Positions 1-9,550 of a stretch of DNA of 64,000 nt are shown in pieces. The stretch comes from Candidatus Enterococcus leclercqii (lineage in GTDB: Bacteria > Bacillota > Bacilli > Lactobacillales > Enterococcaceae). The notes below the pieces were generated by a model, which was not told the DNA's origin, did not search any database, and worked only from the letters and a program-made list of their open reading frames with translations. The stretch is from contig NZ_MAEH01000004.1 in NCBI RefSeq assembly GCF_009933135.1, positions 1-64,000 of the forward strand. Direction: 5' to 3'. The position numbers and the translations under genes were made by a program. The number at the start of each line of letters is the position of its first letter. The first letter of the stretch is position 1.

Positions 1-111
1 GAAGGAACGAATAACAAGATAAAAATAATCAAGCGTGTCGCTTATGGATATCGGAACTTCCTGAATTTTCGCTCAAGAATCTACATCATCCAAGGGCTGA
101 TTTTTGTTTAA
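1..111 (+). mobile_element. ISL3-family transposase, C-terminal fragment (window-truncated)
   Basis: The reading frame is open from base 1 and ends at a TAA at 109-111. The 36 visible residues include NNKIKIIKRVAYGYRNF, which matches what I recall of the extreme C-terminus of ISL3-type transposases. The rest of the transposase lies left of the window. An IS-end-like sequence follows at 184-213, so this is probably the downstream end of an intact or nearly intact IS. Family assignment is from memory of the motif; no alignment was run. Confidence 0.75.
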
Positions 112-128
112 GAAAGAGCGAAAAATAA

Positions 129-164
129 AAAAGCGCTCAGGCAAGAATTTTTTCCTGCCTGAGC
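129..164 (-). terminator. Rho-independent terminator inside the IS end
   Basis: A 9-bp stem (GCTCAGGCA / TGCCTGAGC) is followed, on the minus strand, by a run of Ts. It would stop leftward transcription from entering the IS. Confidence 0.6.
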
Positions 165-183
165 TCATTCACTCATTCAATTT

Positions 184-213
184 GAACTCACCAACACTAT
201 TTGACGAAGAGCC
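184..213. repeat. Probable right terminal inverted repeat of the ISL3-type element
   Basis: The stretch ending in TTTGACGAAGAGCC resembles ISL3-family IS ends, whose outer tip reads GGCTCTTCGTC on the other strand. It lies 73 bases after the transposase stop. The next eight bases, GAAATTTT (214-221), would be one copy of the usual 8-bp target duplication. The other IS end is outside the window, so the duplication cannot be confirmed. Confidence 0.6.
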
Positions 214-334
214 GAAATTTTTAGCAATGAAAAGCCGACGATCTTCCAATGATTTTAATGGAAGATCGTCGGCTTTTGGGGGCTCACGTTCGGTAGTGTT
301 CGCTTCGTAGGACGGTGACTCAACTATTGTCACA
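214..334 (-). repeat. Structured 3'-UTR repeat, copy 1 (IS-truncated), with terminator hairpin
   Basis: This is a copy of a dispersed element also seen at 25055-25215 (close), 20811-20968 (diverged) and 62864-63012 (diverged, other strand). Read on the minus strand from the natB stop it has a small GTGAC/GTCAC stem-loop (315-333), a linker containing CGAACACTACCGAACGTGAG, then a long hairpin with AAAAGCC/GGCTTTT ends (230-277) that works as a terminator. The distal part present in copy 2 is missing because the IS end abuts at 213. It starts 24 bases after the natB stop. Confidence 0.75.
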
Positions 335-357
335 TTCCCAGCAGGCAATTTTTATTA

Positions 358-1626
358 TCAGTCCTTTTTGCGGTCGTTTTTCAACAACATAAGAGATTGT
401 TTCAACGAAGCAAAAAAGCCGTTGTCGTTGTAAACCAGCACATTGGATTTATACAGCCCCGCAGAAACCAGCATCATCACCAGTGTGACGACCGCTAAAA
501 TTACTACCGACACGACGGCACTTGAAACGGTGGCCGTATCCGAAGCCAGTCGCACTGGCATGGAAAAGCTGGAGAAAAATGGAATATAAGAGGTTACCCG
601 CAAAATGGCGCTATGAGGATCCATCAATCCCATCAGATAAGCGATAAAATAGCCGGCCATAGACAAGTAGGTCACCGGAACGATGGCTTTGGCAGTATCT
701 TCCGCTTTGTTGACCAGAGAGCCGCATAACGCAGCCAACACGGAATAAATCAAGATTCCCAGCAATACGAAAATTACCGTAAAAATCAAAAATGGACCGA
801 AGAGTTTTTCAAGAGAAGCCTCTCCTAAAAATTCTTTCACCACATCCATGTCTTTGAATTTTTGCCAACCAATGATCCCCATCACTACATAGATAACCAT
901 CTGGGTCAAAGCCACCAGCAGCACCCCTGCTAATTTTCCATAGTAATGAGTTTGCGCTTTGGTAGACGACAAGATAACTTCCATGATTCGAGTACCTTTT
1001 TCCGAAGCAATTTCTTGTGCAATAATGCTTGCGTAAGTCATGATGAAAACCAAAAGCAAAATCGTTGCCACCATTGCTACAATATTTTGAATAGAGCTAT
1101 GGTCGTCTTTGTCTTCCATCTTCCCAGATTCGTCAAAGCTGACTTTCTGAGTTTTAAAGACTGCCGGCTGGTCCAATTGCGCAACTTGCTCTGCTGTCAG
1201 TCCCAACGCTTGTGAACGGGCGCTACGCTGCATGCTGTTCAAAATCTGCTGAACAGTCATCTGCAATGTAGTCCCCACCGAAGATTCGGAAAAAATGGTG
1301 CCCTCTACTGCTTCATCAGACATCTTCAAGACCAGATAAGCATCTAGTTTTTCCTCTTTCAACTGCTTTTTAGCCGTTTCTTCGCTGTCCACCGCTACAA
1401 ATTCGTAGTCATCCCCCTCCATTTTGGTAAAAGCTTCTGCCACACCGGCATCTGCCGCATAAACACCAATCTGATTTAAATCACTGCCGGAAGCAATGTT
1501 ATTTACAAACCAGAAAAATGCTCCGAATAAAAATGGCGCCAAAATCAAGATAGCAAAACTAGCGGATTTTACATTTTTCTTATACACATCTCCTGCGATC
1601 ACCCAAAACTTACTCATGGTGCTCAC
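358..1626 (-). CDS. natB: ABC-2 type transporter permease, NatB-like
   Basis: This 422-residue membrane protein is the permease half of a NatAB-type ABC exporter, a family known for Na+ or drug/peptide efflux. One membrane span lies near residues 20-42, followed by an extracellular region of about 130 residues. A C-terminal block of five or six spans (about 180-400) carries the ABC-2 motif region with SEKGTRIMEVILSS. Its start overlaps the 3' end of natA by 17 bases, so the two are co-translated. Substrate cannot be read from sequence. A 3'-UTR repeat with a terminator follows the stop. Confidence 0.85.
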   Translation of the reverse strand: MSTMSKFWVIAGDVYKKNVKSASFAILILAPFLFGAFFWFVNNIASGSDLNQIGVYAADAGVAEAFTKMEGDDYEFVAVDSEETAKKQLKEEKLDAYLVLKMSDEAVEGTIFSESSVGTTLQMTVQQILNSMQRSARSQALGLTAEQVAQLDQPAVFKTQKVSFDESGKMEDKDDHSSIQNIVAMVATILLLVFIMTYASIIAQEIASEKGTRIMEVILSSTKAQTHYYGKLAGVLLVALTQMVIYVVMGIIGWQKFKDMDVVKEFLGEASLEKLFGPFLIFTVIFVLLGILIYSVLAALCGSLVNKAEDTAKAIVPVTYLSMAGYFIAYLMGLMDPHSAILRVTSYIPFFSSFSMPVRLASDTATVSSAVVSVVILAVVTLVMMLVSAGLYKSNVLVYNDNGFFASLKQSLMLLKNDRKKD

Positions 1627-2509
1627 CTGCTTTCATTTTGAAGATCTCTTCCAGAGTAGGCGGCTGCTGATTAAACATTGGGATATAGCCGTCAGCAGTA
1701 GCCAATGAGAAGATGTCGCGACCGACATTGGGATCAGACAAGGTGACTTCCAAGCTGCCGTCTTCTCTGGTGGCAACCGTCTGTACGCCTGACAAATTCG
1801 CCAATTGGTCTTGACTAAGCCCTGATTCCAAGAACAATTTGGTACGACCAAAGGATTCACGGATATCGTGGACTTTTCCGTTCAACACCGTTACACCATT
1901 ATTCAACATGATTAGGTGGTCGCAAATTTTTTCAACATTGTCCATATTATGACTGGAAAAAATGACACAGGACCCTTTGGCTTTCAGTTCAATGATTCCG
2001 TCTTTCAGCAATTCAGCATTGACCGGATCCAATCCGCTAAAAGGCTCATCCAAAATGACTAATTTCGGCTCATGGATCAAGGTGGCAATCAGTTGGACCT
2101 TCTGCTGATTCCCTTTAGACAAAGATTTTACTTTATCGGTTTTCTTACCTTTCACCTGAAATTTATCCATCCACTCATCAATTTTTGGCAGAATCTCTTT
2201 ACGGCTTTTCCCTCGCAGTTCTGCAAAGAAAACCAGCTGATCCTGAATGGAAACTTTAGGGTACAGCCCTCGTTCTTCCGGCAGATAACCAATTAAGTTA
2301 TATTCTTTGCTGCTGATTGCATACCCATTCCATAACACTTCGCCTCGATCAGCTTCCAAAAAGTCTAAAATCAGTCGAAAAGTCGTCGTTTTCCCGGCGC
2401 CATTTTGACCAATCAGACCCATGATTGTCCCATCATTGATGGTAAAAGACAAATCATCTACCGCGGTGTAATCGCCGAAAGTCTTCTTTAAGTTTTTGAC
2501 CTCTAACAT
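1610..2509 (-). CDS. natA: ABC transporter ATP-binding protein, NatA-like
   Basis: This 299-residue ATPase energises the NatB-like permease. Walker A is GQNGAGKTT near residue 35-43, the signature is LSKGNQQKVQ near 130, and Walker B is LVILDEPFSGLDPV near 150. The C-terminal ~80 residues are the extension usual in DRA/NatA-type exporters. The AAAGGAGCAATGAAAG stretch upstream supplies a ribosome site. A sigma-A-like promoter lies at 2611-2638. Confidence 0.88.
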   Translation of the reverse strand: MLEVKNLKKTFGDYTAVDDLSFTINDGTIMGLIGQNGAGKTTTFRLILDFLEADRGEVLWNGYAISSKEYNLIGYLPEERGLYPKVSIQDQLVFFAELRGKSRKEILPKIDEWMDKFQVKGKKTDKVKSLSKGNQQKVQLIATLIHEPKLVILDEPFSGLDPVNAELLKDGIIELKAKGSCVIFSSHNMDNVEKICDHLIMLNNGVTVLNGKVHDIRESFGRTKLFLESGLSQDQLANLSGVQTVATREDGSLEVTLSDPNVGRDIFSLATADGYIPMFNQQPPTLEEIFKMKAGEHHE

Positions 2510-2610
2510 CTTTCATTGCTCCTTTGCCATAATTTTGCCGCAACCCTACCAAACTCTAAGTAACCGGCGACCAGCAGATTGCGTTAACCTCACAATCGTT
2601 TCCTTTTTCT

Positions 2611-2638
2611 ATTCTATCTGAAACCAGAAAGAATACAA
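2611..2638 (-). promoter_or_regulatory. Probable sigma-A promoter of natAB
   Basis: On the minus strand TTGTAT and TAGAAT are separated by 16 bases, about 100 bases ahead of the natA start. A short imperfect palindrome (ATTCTNTCTG / CAGAAAGAAT) occupies the promoter and could bind a repressor; that is inference. Confidence 0.5.
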
Positions 2639-2723
2639 AGAGTTCTTGCAATTTTTTTTAGAAACACAAAGAATTTTTTTGTCATTTGGTGAAATCAACT
2701 GTTAAATTCAGCCTTGACCTAAA

Positions 2724-2787
2724 AACAGCTGATTACAATCCACAGGTTGTCCTTTGCGATACGTCGCCGAAATTGTAATCAGCTGTT
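2724..2787. repeat. Perfect 16-bp inverted repeat between natA and its upstream neighbour
   Basis: Arms AACAGCTGATTACAAT (2724-2739) and ATTGTAATCAGCTGTT (2772-2787) are perfectly complementary with a 32-base loop. There is no T-run next to it. It sits upstream of the natA promoter and downstream of a separate terminator, so it is not an obvious terminator for either gene. Confidence 0.8.
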
Positions 2788-2823
2788 GCATAAGCGTATC
2801 AGCCAACCAAACTGTCTCAAATC

Positions 2824-2852
2824 AAAAAAAGCCGACCCTCTGCAGGATCGGC
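2824..2852 (-). terminator. Terminator of the 204-residue coiled-coil gene
   Basis: The stem GCCGATCCTGCAGAGGGTCGGC is followed by seven Ts on the minus strand, about 40 bases after the stop at 2894. Confidence 0.85.
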
Positions 2853-2893
2853 TAGCTTATAATGATTTTAGCTTTTTTACCATTTTTTGGCTC

Positions 2894-3508
2894 TTAGACA
2901 GCGCCTTCAGTCACTGATGCAACCTCTTCAGTGAAATGTTCGTCCTTCCAAGCATCCAATTGAATCGGCTGCTGTACTTCTGCCAATTCCCGTTTTAACC
3001 GGCGAATCTGTTCCAGCTTACCAGCAATGGTATCCAGTTGATCCGGCAAACTACGGCTGTGTTTGGCAAACTCATCCAGCTGGGTGCGGACATGATCCAC
3101 AAAGACACCCTGATTTTCTACTTGGATCCCCATCGTTGTTTCCAACTCTTGGCGCCATGTCAGCATACCATCGAACTCAGCCGCCGTTTTATCTTGCAAT
3201 GCGATCAGTTCTTCAGAAAGCTGGTTCAACAAAAGATCTTCTTCCTTCAAACTGTCGTGAAGGTTCTTTTTTAGTAGGGATGTTTCTTCCTGTGTCAAAT
3301 TGCGGCACTCATTGACAACCTCTTGACGTAACGACGCCACCATCCGCTCAATTTCACCCATTTTTTTCTCTTGCTCATTGTTCATTTCGTATAAACGACG
3401 TCCCATTTGCGTGATCTGTTTGCGACTGTTGTATTGACTCAATGCCGATACAGCCACAGCTGCCAGTGCGATTACACACGCAATGATCGCGATAGTTGAA
3501 GCTTCCAC
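2894..3508 (-). CDS. Membrane-anchored coiled-coil protein of unknown function
   Basis: I do not recognise this 204-residue protein. Residues about 4-24 form one hydrophobic N-terminal span with no lipobox. The rest is charged and heptad-like (about 45-110 and 145-185), typical of an intracellular coiled coil on a membrane anchor. AGGAGG lies ahead of the ATG. It is a single-gene unit, with its own terminator at 2824-2852 and AT-rich non-coding sequence upstream. Resemblance to DUF948-type or divisome coiled-coil proteins is superficial. Confidence 0.7.
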   Translation of the reverse strand: MEASTIAIIACVIALAAVAVSALSQYNSRKQITQMGRRLYEMNNEQEKKMGEIERMVASLRQEVVNECRNLTQEETSLLKKNLHDSLKEEDLLLNQLSEELIALQDKTAAEFDGMLTWRQELETTMGIQVENQGVFVDHVRTQLDEFAKHSRSLPDQLDTIAGKLEQIRRLKRELAEVQQPIQLDAWKDEHFTEEVASVTEGAV

Positions 3509-3833
3509 AAATCAATCCTCCTCAAATTGCATTTTCGCTTATTATAACAAAACAAATAAGCTCTTTCCATCTAAATTTAAATGTTTTCAAGCCTTACAGC
3601 GATTATAAAACATTTAAAATAAAATTAATCTACGAAATTTTAACTGTTTTTACCATGGTTAAATTTCCCTTAATCACTCTTTACCTGCAGCTCTCGTCCT
3701 TCAATTTTTATGATCTATCTCTAAATTAGGTGGCATTTTCGAAGCATCGTCGTCAAAAATTAAAAAACAGAATAATGGCTGTCTCTTTCAGATCAGACTG
3801 CCCCAGGGCTATCTAGTACTTAACAAAAGCAAA

Positions 3834-3862
3834 GACCGGCAACTCTATAAAAAGCTGCCGGC
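3834..3862 (-). terminator. Terminator of uvrC
   Basis: The CCGGCA/TGCCGG stem is followed on the minus strand by a T-rich tail (TCTTTGCTTTT), just after the uvrC stop. Confidence 0.7.
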
Positions 3863-3867
3863 CATTT

Positions 3868-5697
3868 TTAATCAATTGAGGCATCATCGGCTTTTTCTGA
3901 AGTCTCTGGTGTCTCTGGTTGTGAGGTATCTCCTAGTGCGTGTTTTACTGCCTGAGCCACTTTTTCTGGAATCCCCAACAGGCGAATTTCTTCAATGCTT
4001 GCTGCTTGAATGTTCTTCAATGATTTGAATTCCTTCAGCAAAAGCTTTTTACGCTTAGGTCCTAAGCCCTCGACGCCGTCCAGCTTAGAAGAAAAACTGT
4101 TTTTACTGCGGAGCTGCCGATGAAAGGTGATGGCAAAACGGTGGACTTCATCTTGGATTCGCTGCAGCAAGAAAAACTCTGGCGAATTCCGCGCCAACGG
4201 TACTACAGCCAACTCTGGTCCAAAAAGCAGCTCACTGGTTTTATGCTTGTCATTTTTAGCCAAACCGGCAATAGGAATATCTAATCCCAGCTGATTTTCC
4301 AAGACATCTCGTGCTACATCTACCTGGCCTTTCCCACCGTCGATCACCACCAGGTCTGGAAACGGCAAGCCCTCTTTCAAGACTCGAGAATAGCGGCGGT
4401 AGATGACCTCTCGCATCGAAGCATAGTCATCCGGTCCTACCACAGTTTTGATTTTGTATTTACGGTATTCGTTTTTGGCTGGCTTACCGTCAATAAAGAC
4501 GATCATGGCAGAGACCGGATCTGAACCTTGGATGTTGGAATTGTCGAAGGCTTCGATTCGAATCGGTGTCGGAATGTTCATCGCATCCCCCAGCTTTTGC
4601 ACTGCGCCGATTGTTCGTTCTTCTTTGCGCTCAATCAACTGGAATTTTTCGCTCAAAGCAACGCGAGCGTTTTTCCCAGCAAGGTCGACTAATTTCTTCT
4701 TTTCCCCTCGCTTCGGCTGTAAAACTTTGGTTTGCAACAGTGCTTCGACTGACTCTGAATCGATATCATCAGGAATCAACACTTCTTTAGGAACAAAGTG
4801 TTCGTTTTCTTGATAAAACTGGCCGATATAAGTCAAAAAATCATCGGGAGCGTCATTATAGAAAGGAAAGATCGAGACATCCCGTTCAATCAGTTTTCCT
4901 TGACGAACAAAAAAGACCTGAACACACATCCAGCCTTTGTCCACTGAGTAGCCAAAGACGTCTCGATCCATAAAGTCAGTTTGCGTCATCTTTTGTCGGG
5001 TCATGACAGTTTCGATGGCTTTGATCTGATCCCGATATTCCGCGGCTTTTTCAAATTCCATATTTTCTGCAGCAGTGGTCATTTTTTCTTGTAAGTCATG
5101 CTGGATCTCACTGTGGCCACCATTTAAAAACTGCTTGATCTCTTTGACCATATCCACATAAGTCTGCTTGGGAATGTCAAAAACACAAGGTGCCAGGCAT
5201 TGGCCCATGTGGTAATACAGGCAGACTTCCTTAGGTAACACCTTACACTTTCGCAGCGGAAACAATCGATCCAGCAGTTTTTTTGTCTCATTGGCTGCAC
5301 CGACATCCGGGTAAGGCCCAAAGTAAAATGCTTTATCTTTTAAGACCTTCCGAGTGATCAGCAGACGAGGATAATCTTCGTTGGTAATCTTGATGAAAGG
5401 ATAGGTCTTGTCATCTTTGAGCATGATATTGTATTTAGGATCATTCTTTTTGATAAGGTTGATCTCTAACAGTAGTGCTTCAATATTTGATTCGGTAACA
5501 ATGTATTCGAAATCCTCAATCTCAGATACCAGTCGCTCGGTCTTGGTATCATGACTGCCGGTAAAATACGAACGCACCCGATTTTTCAGAATCTTGGCTT
5601 TACCTACATAAATAATCGTTCCATTTTTATCCTTCATCAGATAACAGCCTGGCTGATCCGGCAAAAGAGCTAATTTATTTTTGATCCGTTCGTTCAA
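3868..5697 (-). CDS. uvrC: Excinuclease ABC subunit C
   Basis: UvrC makes both incisions during nucleotide excision repair with UvrA and UvrB. The N-terminal GIY-YIG nuclease domain ([19 protein letters not shown]) spans about residues 12-95. A UVR/UvrB-binding helix pair ([13 protein letters not shown]) is near 205, the RNase-H-like endonuclease ([17 protein letters not shown]) near 380-470, and a helix-hairpin-helix ([15 protein letters not shown]) near 550. I chose the TTG at 5697 because AGGAAGG lies just upstream and the product then starts [17 protein letters not shown] as in enterococcal UvrC. A longer TTG start at 5724 is also open. At 609 residues the length is normal. Confidence 0.95.
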   Translation of the reverse strand: MNERIKNKLALLPDQPGCYLMKDKNGTIIYVGKAKILKNRVRSYFTGSHDTKTERLVSEIEDFEYIVTESNIEALLLEINLIKKNDPKYNIMLKDDKTYPFIKITNEDYPRLLITRKVLKDKAFYFGPYPDVGAANETKKLLDRLFPLRKCKVLPKEVCLYYHMGQCLAPCVFDIPKQTYVDMVKEIKQFLNGGHSEIQHDLQEKMTTAAENMEFEKAAEYRDQIKAIETVMTRQKMTQTDFMDRDVFGYSVDKGWMCVQVFFVRQGKLIERDVSIFPFYNDAPDDFLTYIGQFYQENEHFVPKEVLIPDDIDSESVEALLQTKVLQPKRGEKKKLVDLAGKNARVALSEKFQLIERKEERTIGAVQKLGDAMNIPTPIRIEAFDNSNIQGSDPVSAMIVFIDGKPAKNEYRKYKIKTVVGPDDYASMREVIYRRYSRVLKEGLPFPDLVVIDGGKGQVDVARDVLENQLGLDIPIAGLAKNDKHKTSELLFGPELAVVPLARNSPEFFLLQRIQDEVHRFAITFHRQLRSKNSFSSKLDGVEGLGPKRKKLLLKEFKSLKNIQAASIEEIRLLGIPEKVAQAVKHALGDTSQPETPETSEKADDASID

Positions 5698-5781
5698 AAG
5701 CCTCACCTTCCTGTTGGATCCCAAACTTGCTGCGAAAAAAAGACGCCGCTTACGTTTTGACTATACTAAAGCGACCGAAAA

Positions 5782-5850
5782 AGTGCCAGCCCGAACCATT
5801 GGGCGACTGCTTATTAAAAAGCAGTTACTGCAAAAGTCCGAGCTGGCAGG
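5782..5850 (-). terminator. Branched terminator-like structure after trxA
   Basis: An outer stem TGCCAGC/GCTGGCA (5784-5790 with 5842-5848) encloses two hairpins, GCCC-loop-GGGC and ACTGC-loop-GCAGT. On the minus strand the outer stem is followed by CTTTTT. The layout resembles a multibranched terminator of the trxA transcript. Confidence 0.45.
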
Positions 5851-5877
5851 AATTCATTTGGATGTTTTACGCTGTTT

Positions 5878-6192
5878 TTACATGTGGGGTTGGATCAATT
5901 GTTGCAATTGTTCCTTCGTGTGTACCCCAACAACTTTGTCTACCACTTCGCCGTCTTTTTTCAACAACAAGGTAGGAATTGACATGATACCAAATTGGCT
6001 TGGTGTTTCAGGATTTTCATCCACGTCCATTTTTACGATCTTCAATTCGTCTTCGCTGTATTCTCCGGAAAGTTGTTCCAAAATCGGAGCTTGCATCCGA
6101 CAAGGGCCACACCAAGTTGCCCAAAAGTCGATCAAAACCAATCCGTTGTCAGTTTCTTGTGAGAAAGTTGCATCAGAAATAGCCTTAGCCAT
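5878..6192 (-). CDS. trxA: Thioredoxin
   Basis: This is a cytoplasmic dithiol reductant. The 104-residue product has the canonical WCGPC active site (Cys28, Cys31), the following KMDVDENPE strand and the cis-proline loop SIPTLLL. I chose the ATG at 6192 because CTGGAGGTATAGAC precedes it directly; an upstream ATG at 6231 would add 13 unsupported residues. It appears to be a single-gene unit between uvrC and mutS2, both read the same way. Confidence 0.95.
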   Translation of the reverse strand: MAKAISDATFSQETDNGLVLIDFWATWCGPCRMQAPILEQLSGEYSEDELKIVKMDVDENPETPSQFGIMSIPTLLLKKDGEVVDKVVGVHTKEQLQQLIQPHM

Positions 6193-6376
6193 GTCTATAC
6201 CTCCAGTTATTTTGCCCACTGAAAACATCAATCAACTTGTGAAAAATGCATCTCAGTCTGCTTAATTTTGTTATTTTGAGGTTTCCCTCGTTCACTGAGA
6301 ATATTATAGCACGCAACTCATTCAATGAACATTGTTCTGCTTACAATTTGTAAGATTCCCAAGAAATCCTCTCAGG

Positions 6377-8740
6377 CTATTTGAATTTCACGATGGTGGC
6401 CCCATTGCCGCCTTGATTAGCTGGAGCAAATTCAAAGGATTTTACACTGCGATGGTTTTTAAGATAATCGGTGATGCCTTGTCGTAAGGCACCAGTCCCT
6501 TTCCCATGCACAATCGTCACTTGCGGATAGCCAGCTAAGATTGCAGCATCCAGGTATTGATCCACCTCGTTCAACGCTTCTTCATAGCGCTTGCCTCGCA
6601 GGTCCAATTGTGTAGAGACATGAGACGCATTGTCAGAACGAACCGTGCTAACCATACGTTGAACAGGTTCTTTAGCCGGTGTGACCGATTGCAAGTCGGC
6701 TTCTGGCAAGGTCATCTTCAAAATCCCCAACTGAACCTGCCATTGATCCTTGCCGACTTTTTGTACCAATACTCCTCGCTGACCATAAGAAGTCACCAAG
6801 ACCTCATCGCCGGCTTTTAGTTTTTTAGCGGCCTTGGCCTTTTGTAGCACTTTATTTTTTTGCAGGTGTTCTTCTTGATGCAAATCATTCAAGCGGCTCT
6901 TAGCATCGATGAGTTCATGCTCTTTGACCTTGTTTTGGCCCCCTGCCAACTGCAGCTTCCGCAGATCGGAAATAATTGCTTCCGCATCATCTTTGGCTTC
7001 TTCCACTAACTCATTGGCCTTACGCTTGGCTTTGGTCATTTCTTTTTCTCGTTCTTCAAAGAAATACGTATATGCTTGCTGTAGATCACGATGGAGTTTT
7101 TCGGCTTCTTCGACGTGATGCCGCAGCTCCAAGTATTCAGTCTCCGTCATTTTGCGACGATTTTCCAGGTCTGCGATCATTTCATTCAGGTCTTGACTTT
7201 CACCATCCATAATTGCCTTGGCAGCATCGATTACATGTCCGTCTAAGCCTAAGCGTTTAGAGATTTCAAAGGCATTGGACCGCCCGGGAACACCAATTAA
7301 AAGTCGATAGGTGGGGCTCAGTGTATCCACGTCGAATTCCATCGATGCATTGATTGTGTTGGCACGATTGTAACCATAGACTTTCAGTTCTGGGTAATGG
7401 GTAGTCGCCATGACATAAGCGGATTTCCCCCCCAGCTCATCTAAGATAGAAATCGCCAGCGCTGCCCCTTCCTGTGGATCTGTACCAGCCCCCAACTCGT
7501 CAAACAGCACCAGACTATGGGCATCGACCTTTTTCAAAATCGAGACAATGTTGGTCATGTGTGAAGAAAAAGTGGACAGGCTTTGTTCGATAGACTGTTC
7601 GTCGCCAATATCGGCGAAAATCTCATCAAAAATTCCCATTTGGCTCTCTTCTTCTACCGGAATAGGTAGGCCGGCTTGACCCATCAGTTGCAAAAGTCCC
7701 AGCGTCTTCAATGTGATCGTCTTCCCACCGGTATTCGGCCCTGTAATTACTATTGCTTGATATTCTTGCCCGATTAAAATATCGTTGGCAACGACTTTTT
7801 CCTGATCAATTAAAGGATGTCGTGCTTGTTTGAAAATCACGTGATTTTCTGGGCTGACAGCTGGCACCACTGCTTTTAAATCTTGACCAAAGCGTGCTTT
7901 CCCATTGATGAAATCCAAACGGCCAATCACATAAGCGTTTTGCAAAATATCTCGGCGATAAGGGACCAAAGCTGCTGAAAGCTCCGCCAAGATCCGTTCG
8001 ATTTCCCGACGTTCGGCAATCTGTTGGGAACGCAGCCGATTATTGGCTTCTACGATTTGTTTAGGCTCGATGAAAAGCGTTTGTCCAGAAGCACTTTGAT
8101 CATGGACGACGCCGCCAAAGACACCACGGTATTCTTGTTTAACAGGAATCACGTAACGATCGTTTCGCATCGTGACGATCGCATCACTCAAGTATTTGGC
8201 ATTGCCCCCGCGGATAATGCTGTCAAGCTGCTCTCTGACAGTCTGTTCACTGTGGCGAATGCTGTTGCGGATTGTCTTTAATTCCGGTGAAGCATCATCG
8301 GTCACCCGCCCGTCTTCATCGATGGCGGTCTTCAACTGTCTGGTCAGTTCCGGTAAAGTGACTAATTTGTCCCGCCACTCATACAGTCGTTCAAACTCGA
8401 TTTCCGCTTCTTCTAAATCATCCAAAAAGCGCGTCAGCTCACTGGTGGTCGTCAAAACTCGTGTCACTTGAGCCAATTCGATGCCGTTCAAATCCGCACC
8501 GATTTCAATCCGTTTCATTTGTGGACGGATATTTTCAATTTTGGGGATTGGAATTCCCCCTCGCAACCGTTGGACTTTTAGGCCGTCTGAAGTCTCTTGC
8601 AGCCACTGGGCAATGGTGGCTGCTTCATTGGTGGGTTGTAACTGGGCCAGCTCTTCTTTGCCCGGTTCTGTTACCAAAAAGTTGGCTACCATCTGTTTGA
8701 CTGCATGAAATTCCAATGTATTCAATATACGTTCATTCAC
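6377..8740 (-). CDS. mutS2: Endonuclease MutS2 (ribosome-collision/recombination factor)
   Basis: MutS2 is a MutS-like ATPase with a C-terminal Smr nuclease, known to split collided ribosomes or suppress recombination. Walker A TGPNTGGKT lies near residue 335, Walker B LVLFDELGAGTDP near 415, a long coiled coil at about 500-640, and the Smr domain with LDLRG and HGKGTGALR in the last 80 residues. The GTG at 8740 is preferred: AGGTGA lies six bases upstream and the product starts (M)NERILNTLEF, as in the family. The result is the usual 787 residues. Confidence 0.95.
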   Translation of the reverse strand: MNERILNTLEFHAVKQMVANFLVTEPGKEELAQLQPTNEAATIAQWLQETSDGLKVQRLRGGIPIPKIENIRPQMKRIEIGADLNGIELAQVTRVLTTTSELTRFLDDLEEAEIEFERLYEWRDKLVTLPELTRQLKTAIDEDGRVTDDASPELKTIRNSIRHSEQTVREQLDSIIRGGNAKYLSDAIVTMRNDRYVIPVKQEYRGVFGGVVHDQSASGQTLFIEPKQIVEANNRLRSQQIAERREIERILAELSAALVPYRRDILQNAYVIGRLDFINGKARFGQDLKAVVPAVSPENHVIFKQARHPLIDQEKVVANDILIGQEYQAIVITGPNTGGKTITLKTLGLLQLMGQAGLPIPVEEESQMGIFDEIFADIGDEQSIEQSLSTFSSHMTNIVSILKKVDAHSLVLFDELGAGTDPQEGAALAISILDELGGKSAYVMATTHYPELKVYGYNRANTINASMEFDVDTLSPTYRLLIGVPGRSNAFEISKRLGLDGHVIDAAKAIMDGESQDLNEMIADLENRRKMTETEYLELRHHVEEAEKLHRDLQQAYTYFFEEREKEMTKAKRKANELVEEAKDDAEAIISDLRKLQLAGGQNKVKEHELIDAKSRLNDLHQEEHLQKNKVLQKAKAAKKLKAGDEVLVTSYGQRGVLVQKVGKDQWQVQLGILKMTLPEADLQSVTPAKEPVQRMVSTVRSDNASHVSTQLDLRGKRYEEALNEVDQYLDAAILAGYPQVTIVHGKGTGALRQGITDYLKNHRSVKSFEFAPANQGGNGATIVKFK

Positions 8741-8865
8741 GTTGTTCACCTGCCTGTTTAATAGTTCCCGCAACCGTGTTTTTAGCTGAGCAAAACTACG
8801 ATCTGTGGGCAATTTTTGCAAAGAATGCATCAAAGGCAGACCGTGTCTCACCGTCTGCCCTGCAA

Positions 8866-9414
8866 TTATTTCAAGATATTCGTAAACCACAAGCCTTCAA
8901 AAAAGTTAGAAAAGAAAAGCGAATGCTCCACGATGGTGCGGGCCGCAAAGCTCTTGCGGAAAAGATTTTGGACGGTTGCCAATGGAATCATGGACAACAC
9001 CGAAAGTAGTAGAAAAATCACCAGATAGACGGTCAGCACATTCAGTATGCCACTGATTAGCCAGTCAAAATTTTCCGTCATCCGCTTGAAGCGCAGATTA
9101 TACAAAAAGATGCCTAGAAACTTCGTAATCAGCCAACCAACAAATAAAATGATGATAAAAGCAACAGCGGCATAATAGGACTTGTCCAAATCCAATGCCT
9201 GTTCCATCGTATAAAATACTAACTTACTGTCTTGAGTCACTGAAAGATAAGGGATATAAAGTTCAAGCTTTTTGGCAAGACCTTGGTACTTGCTGCATGC
9301 AACTATAAAAGCGATCAGATAACCGACAGAATATGAAATCTGCAACGGCGCTCCTCGTCTGCCACCCACATAAAAAGCGACAATTAGGAGAATAAGGATG
9401 ATTAACCCGATCAT
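8866..9414 (-). CDS. cvpA: CvpA family membrane protein
   Basis: This 182-residue protein has four hydrophobic spans and belongs to the CvpA/colicin-V-production family, whose molecular role is unsettled. The ATG at 9414 has AAAGGAACGATAT ahead of it and gives a hydrophobic N-terminus (MIGLIILILLIVAFYVGGRR). It sits in the conserved Firmicutes order zapA-cvpA-mutS2, all on the minus strand, with 125 bases to mutS2. Confidence 0.88.
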   Translation of the reverse strand: MIGLIILILLIVAFYVGGRRGAPLQISYSVGYLIAFIVACSKYQGLAKKLELYIPYLSVTQDSKLVFYTMEQALDLDKSYYAAVAFIIILFVGWLITKFLGIFLYNLRFKRMTENFDWLISGILNVLTVYLVIFLLLSVLSMIPLATVQNLFRKSFAARTIVEHSLFFSNFFEGLWFTNILK

Positions 9415-9550
9415 ATATCGTTCCTTTCTGTCTGCAGGTACTGCCTGCCCAACACTATTTCTATCCACCTGCCTTCAATAAGTTTTGAAGGTGGCAGCAG
9501 ACGCTACCGCTACCCGTGGTAGCTTTACCCAGAAAATAGCCGCTTTCCGC

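Noticed and set aside
104-310. 68-codon plus-strand frame near the left edge
   Set aside because: It runs through the IS end, two terminator hairpins and the structured repeat, has no ribosome site, and its content is explained by those features.
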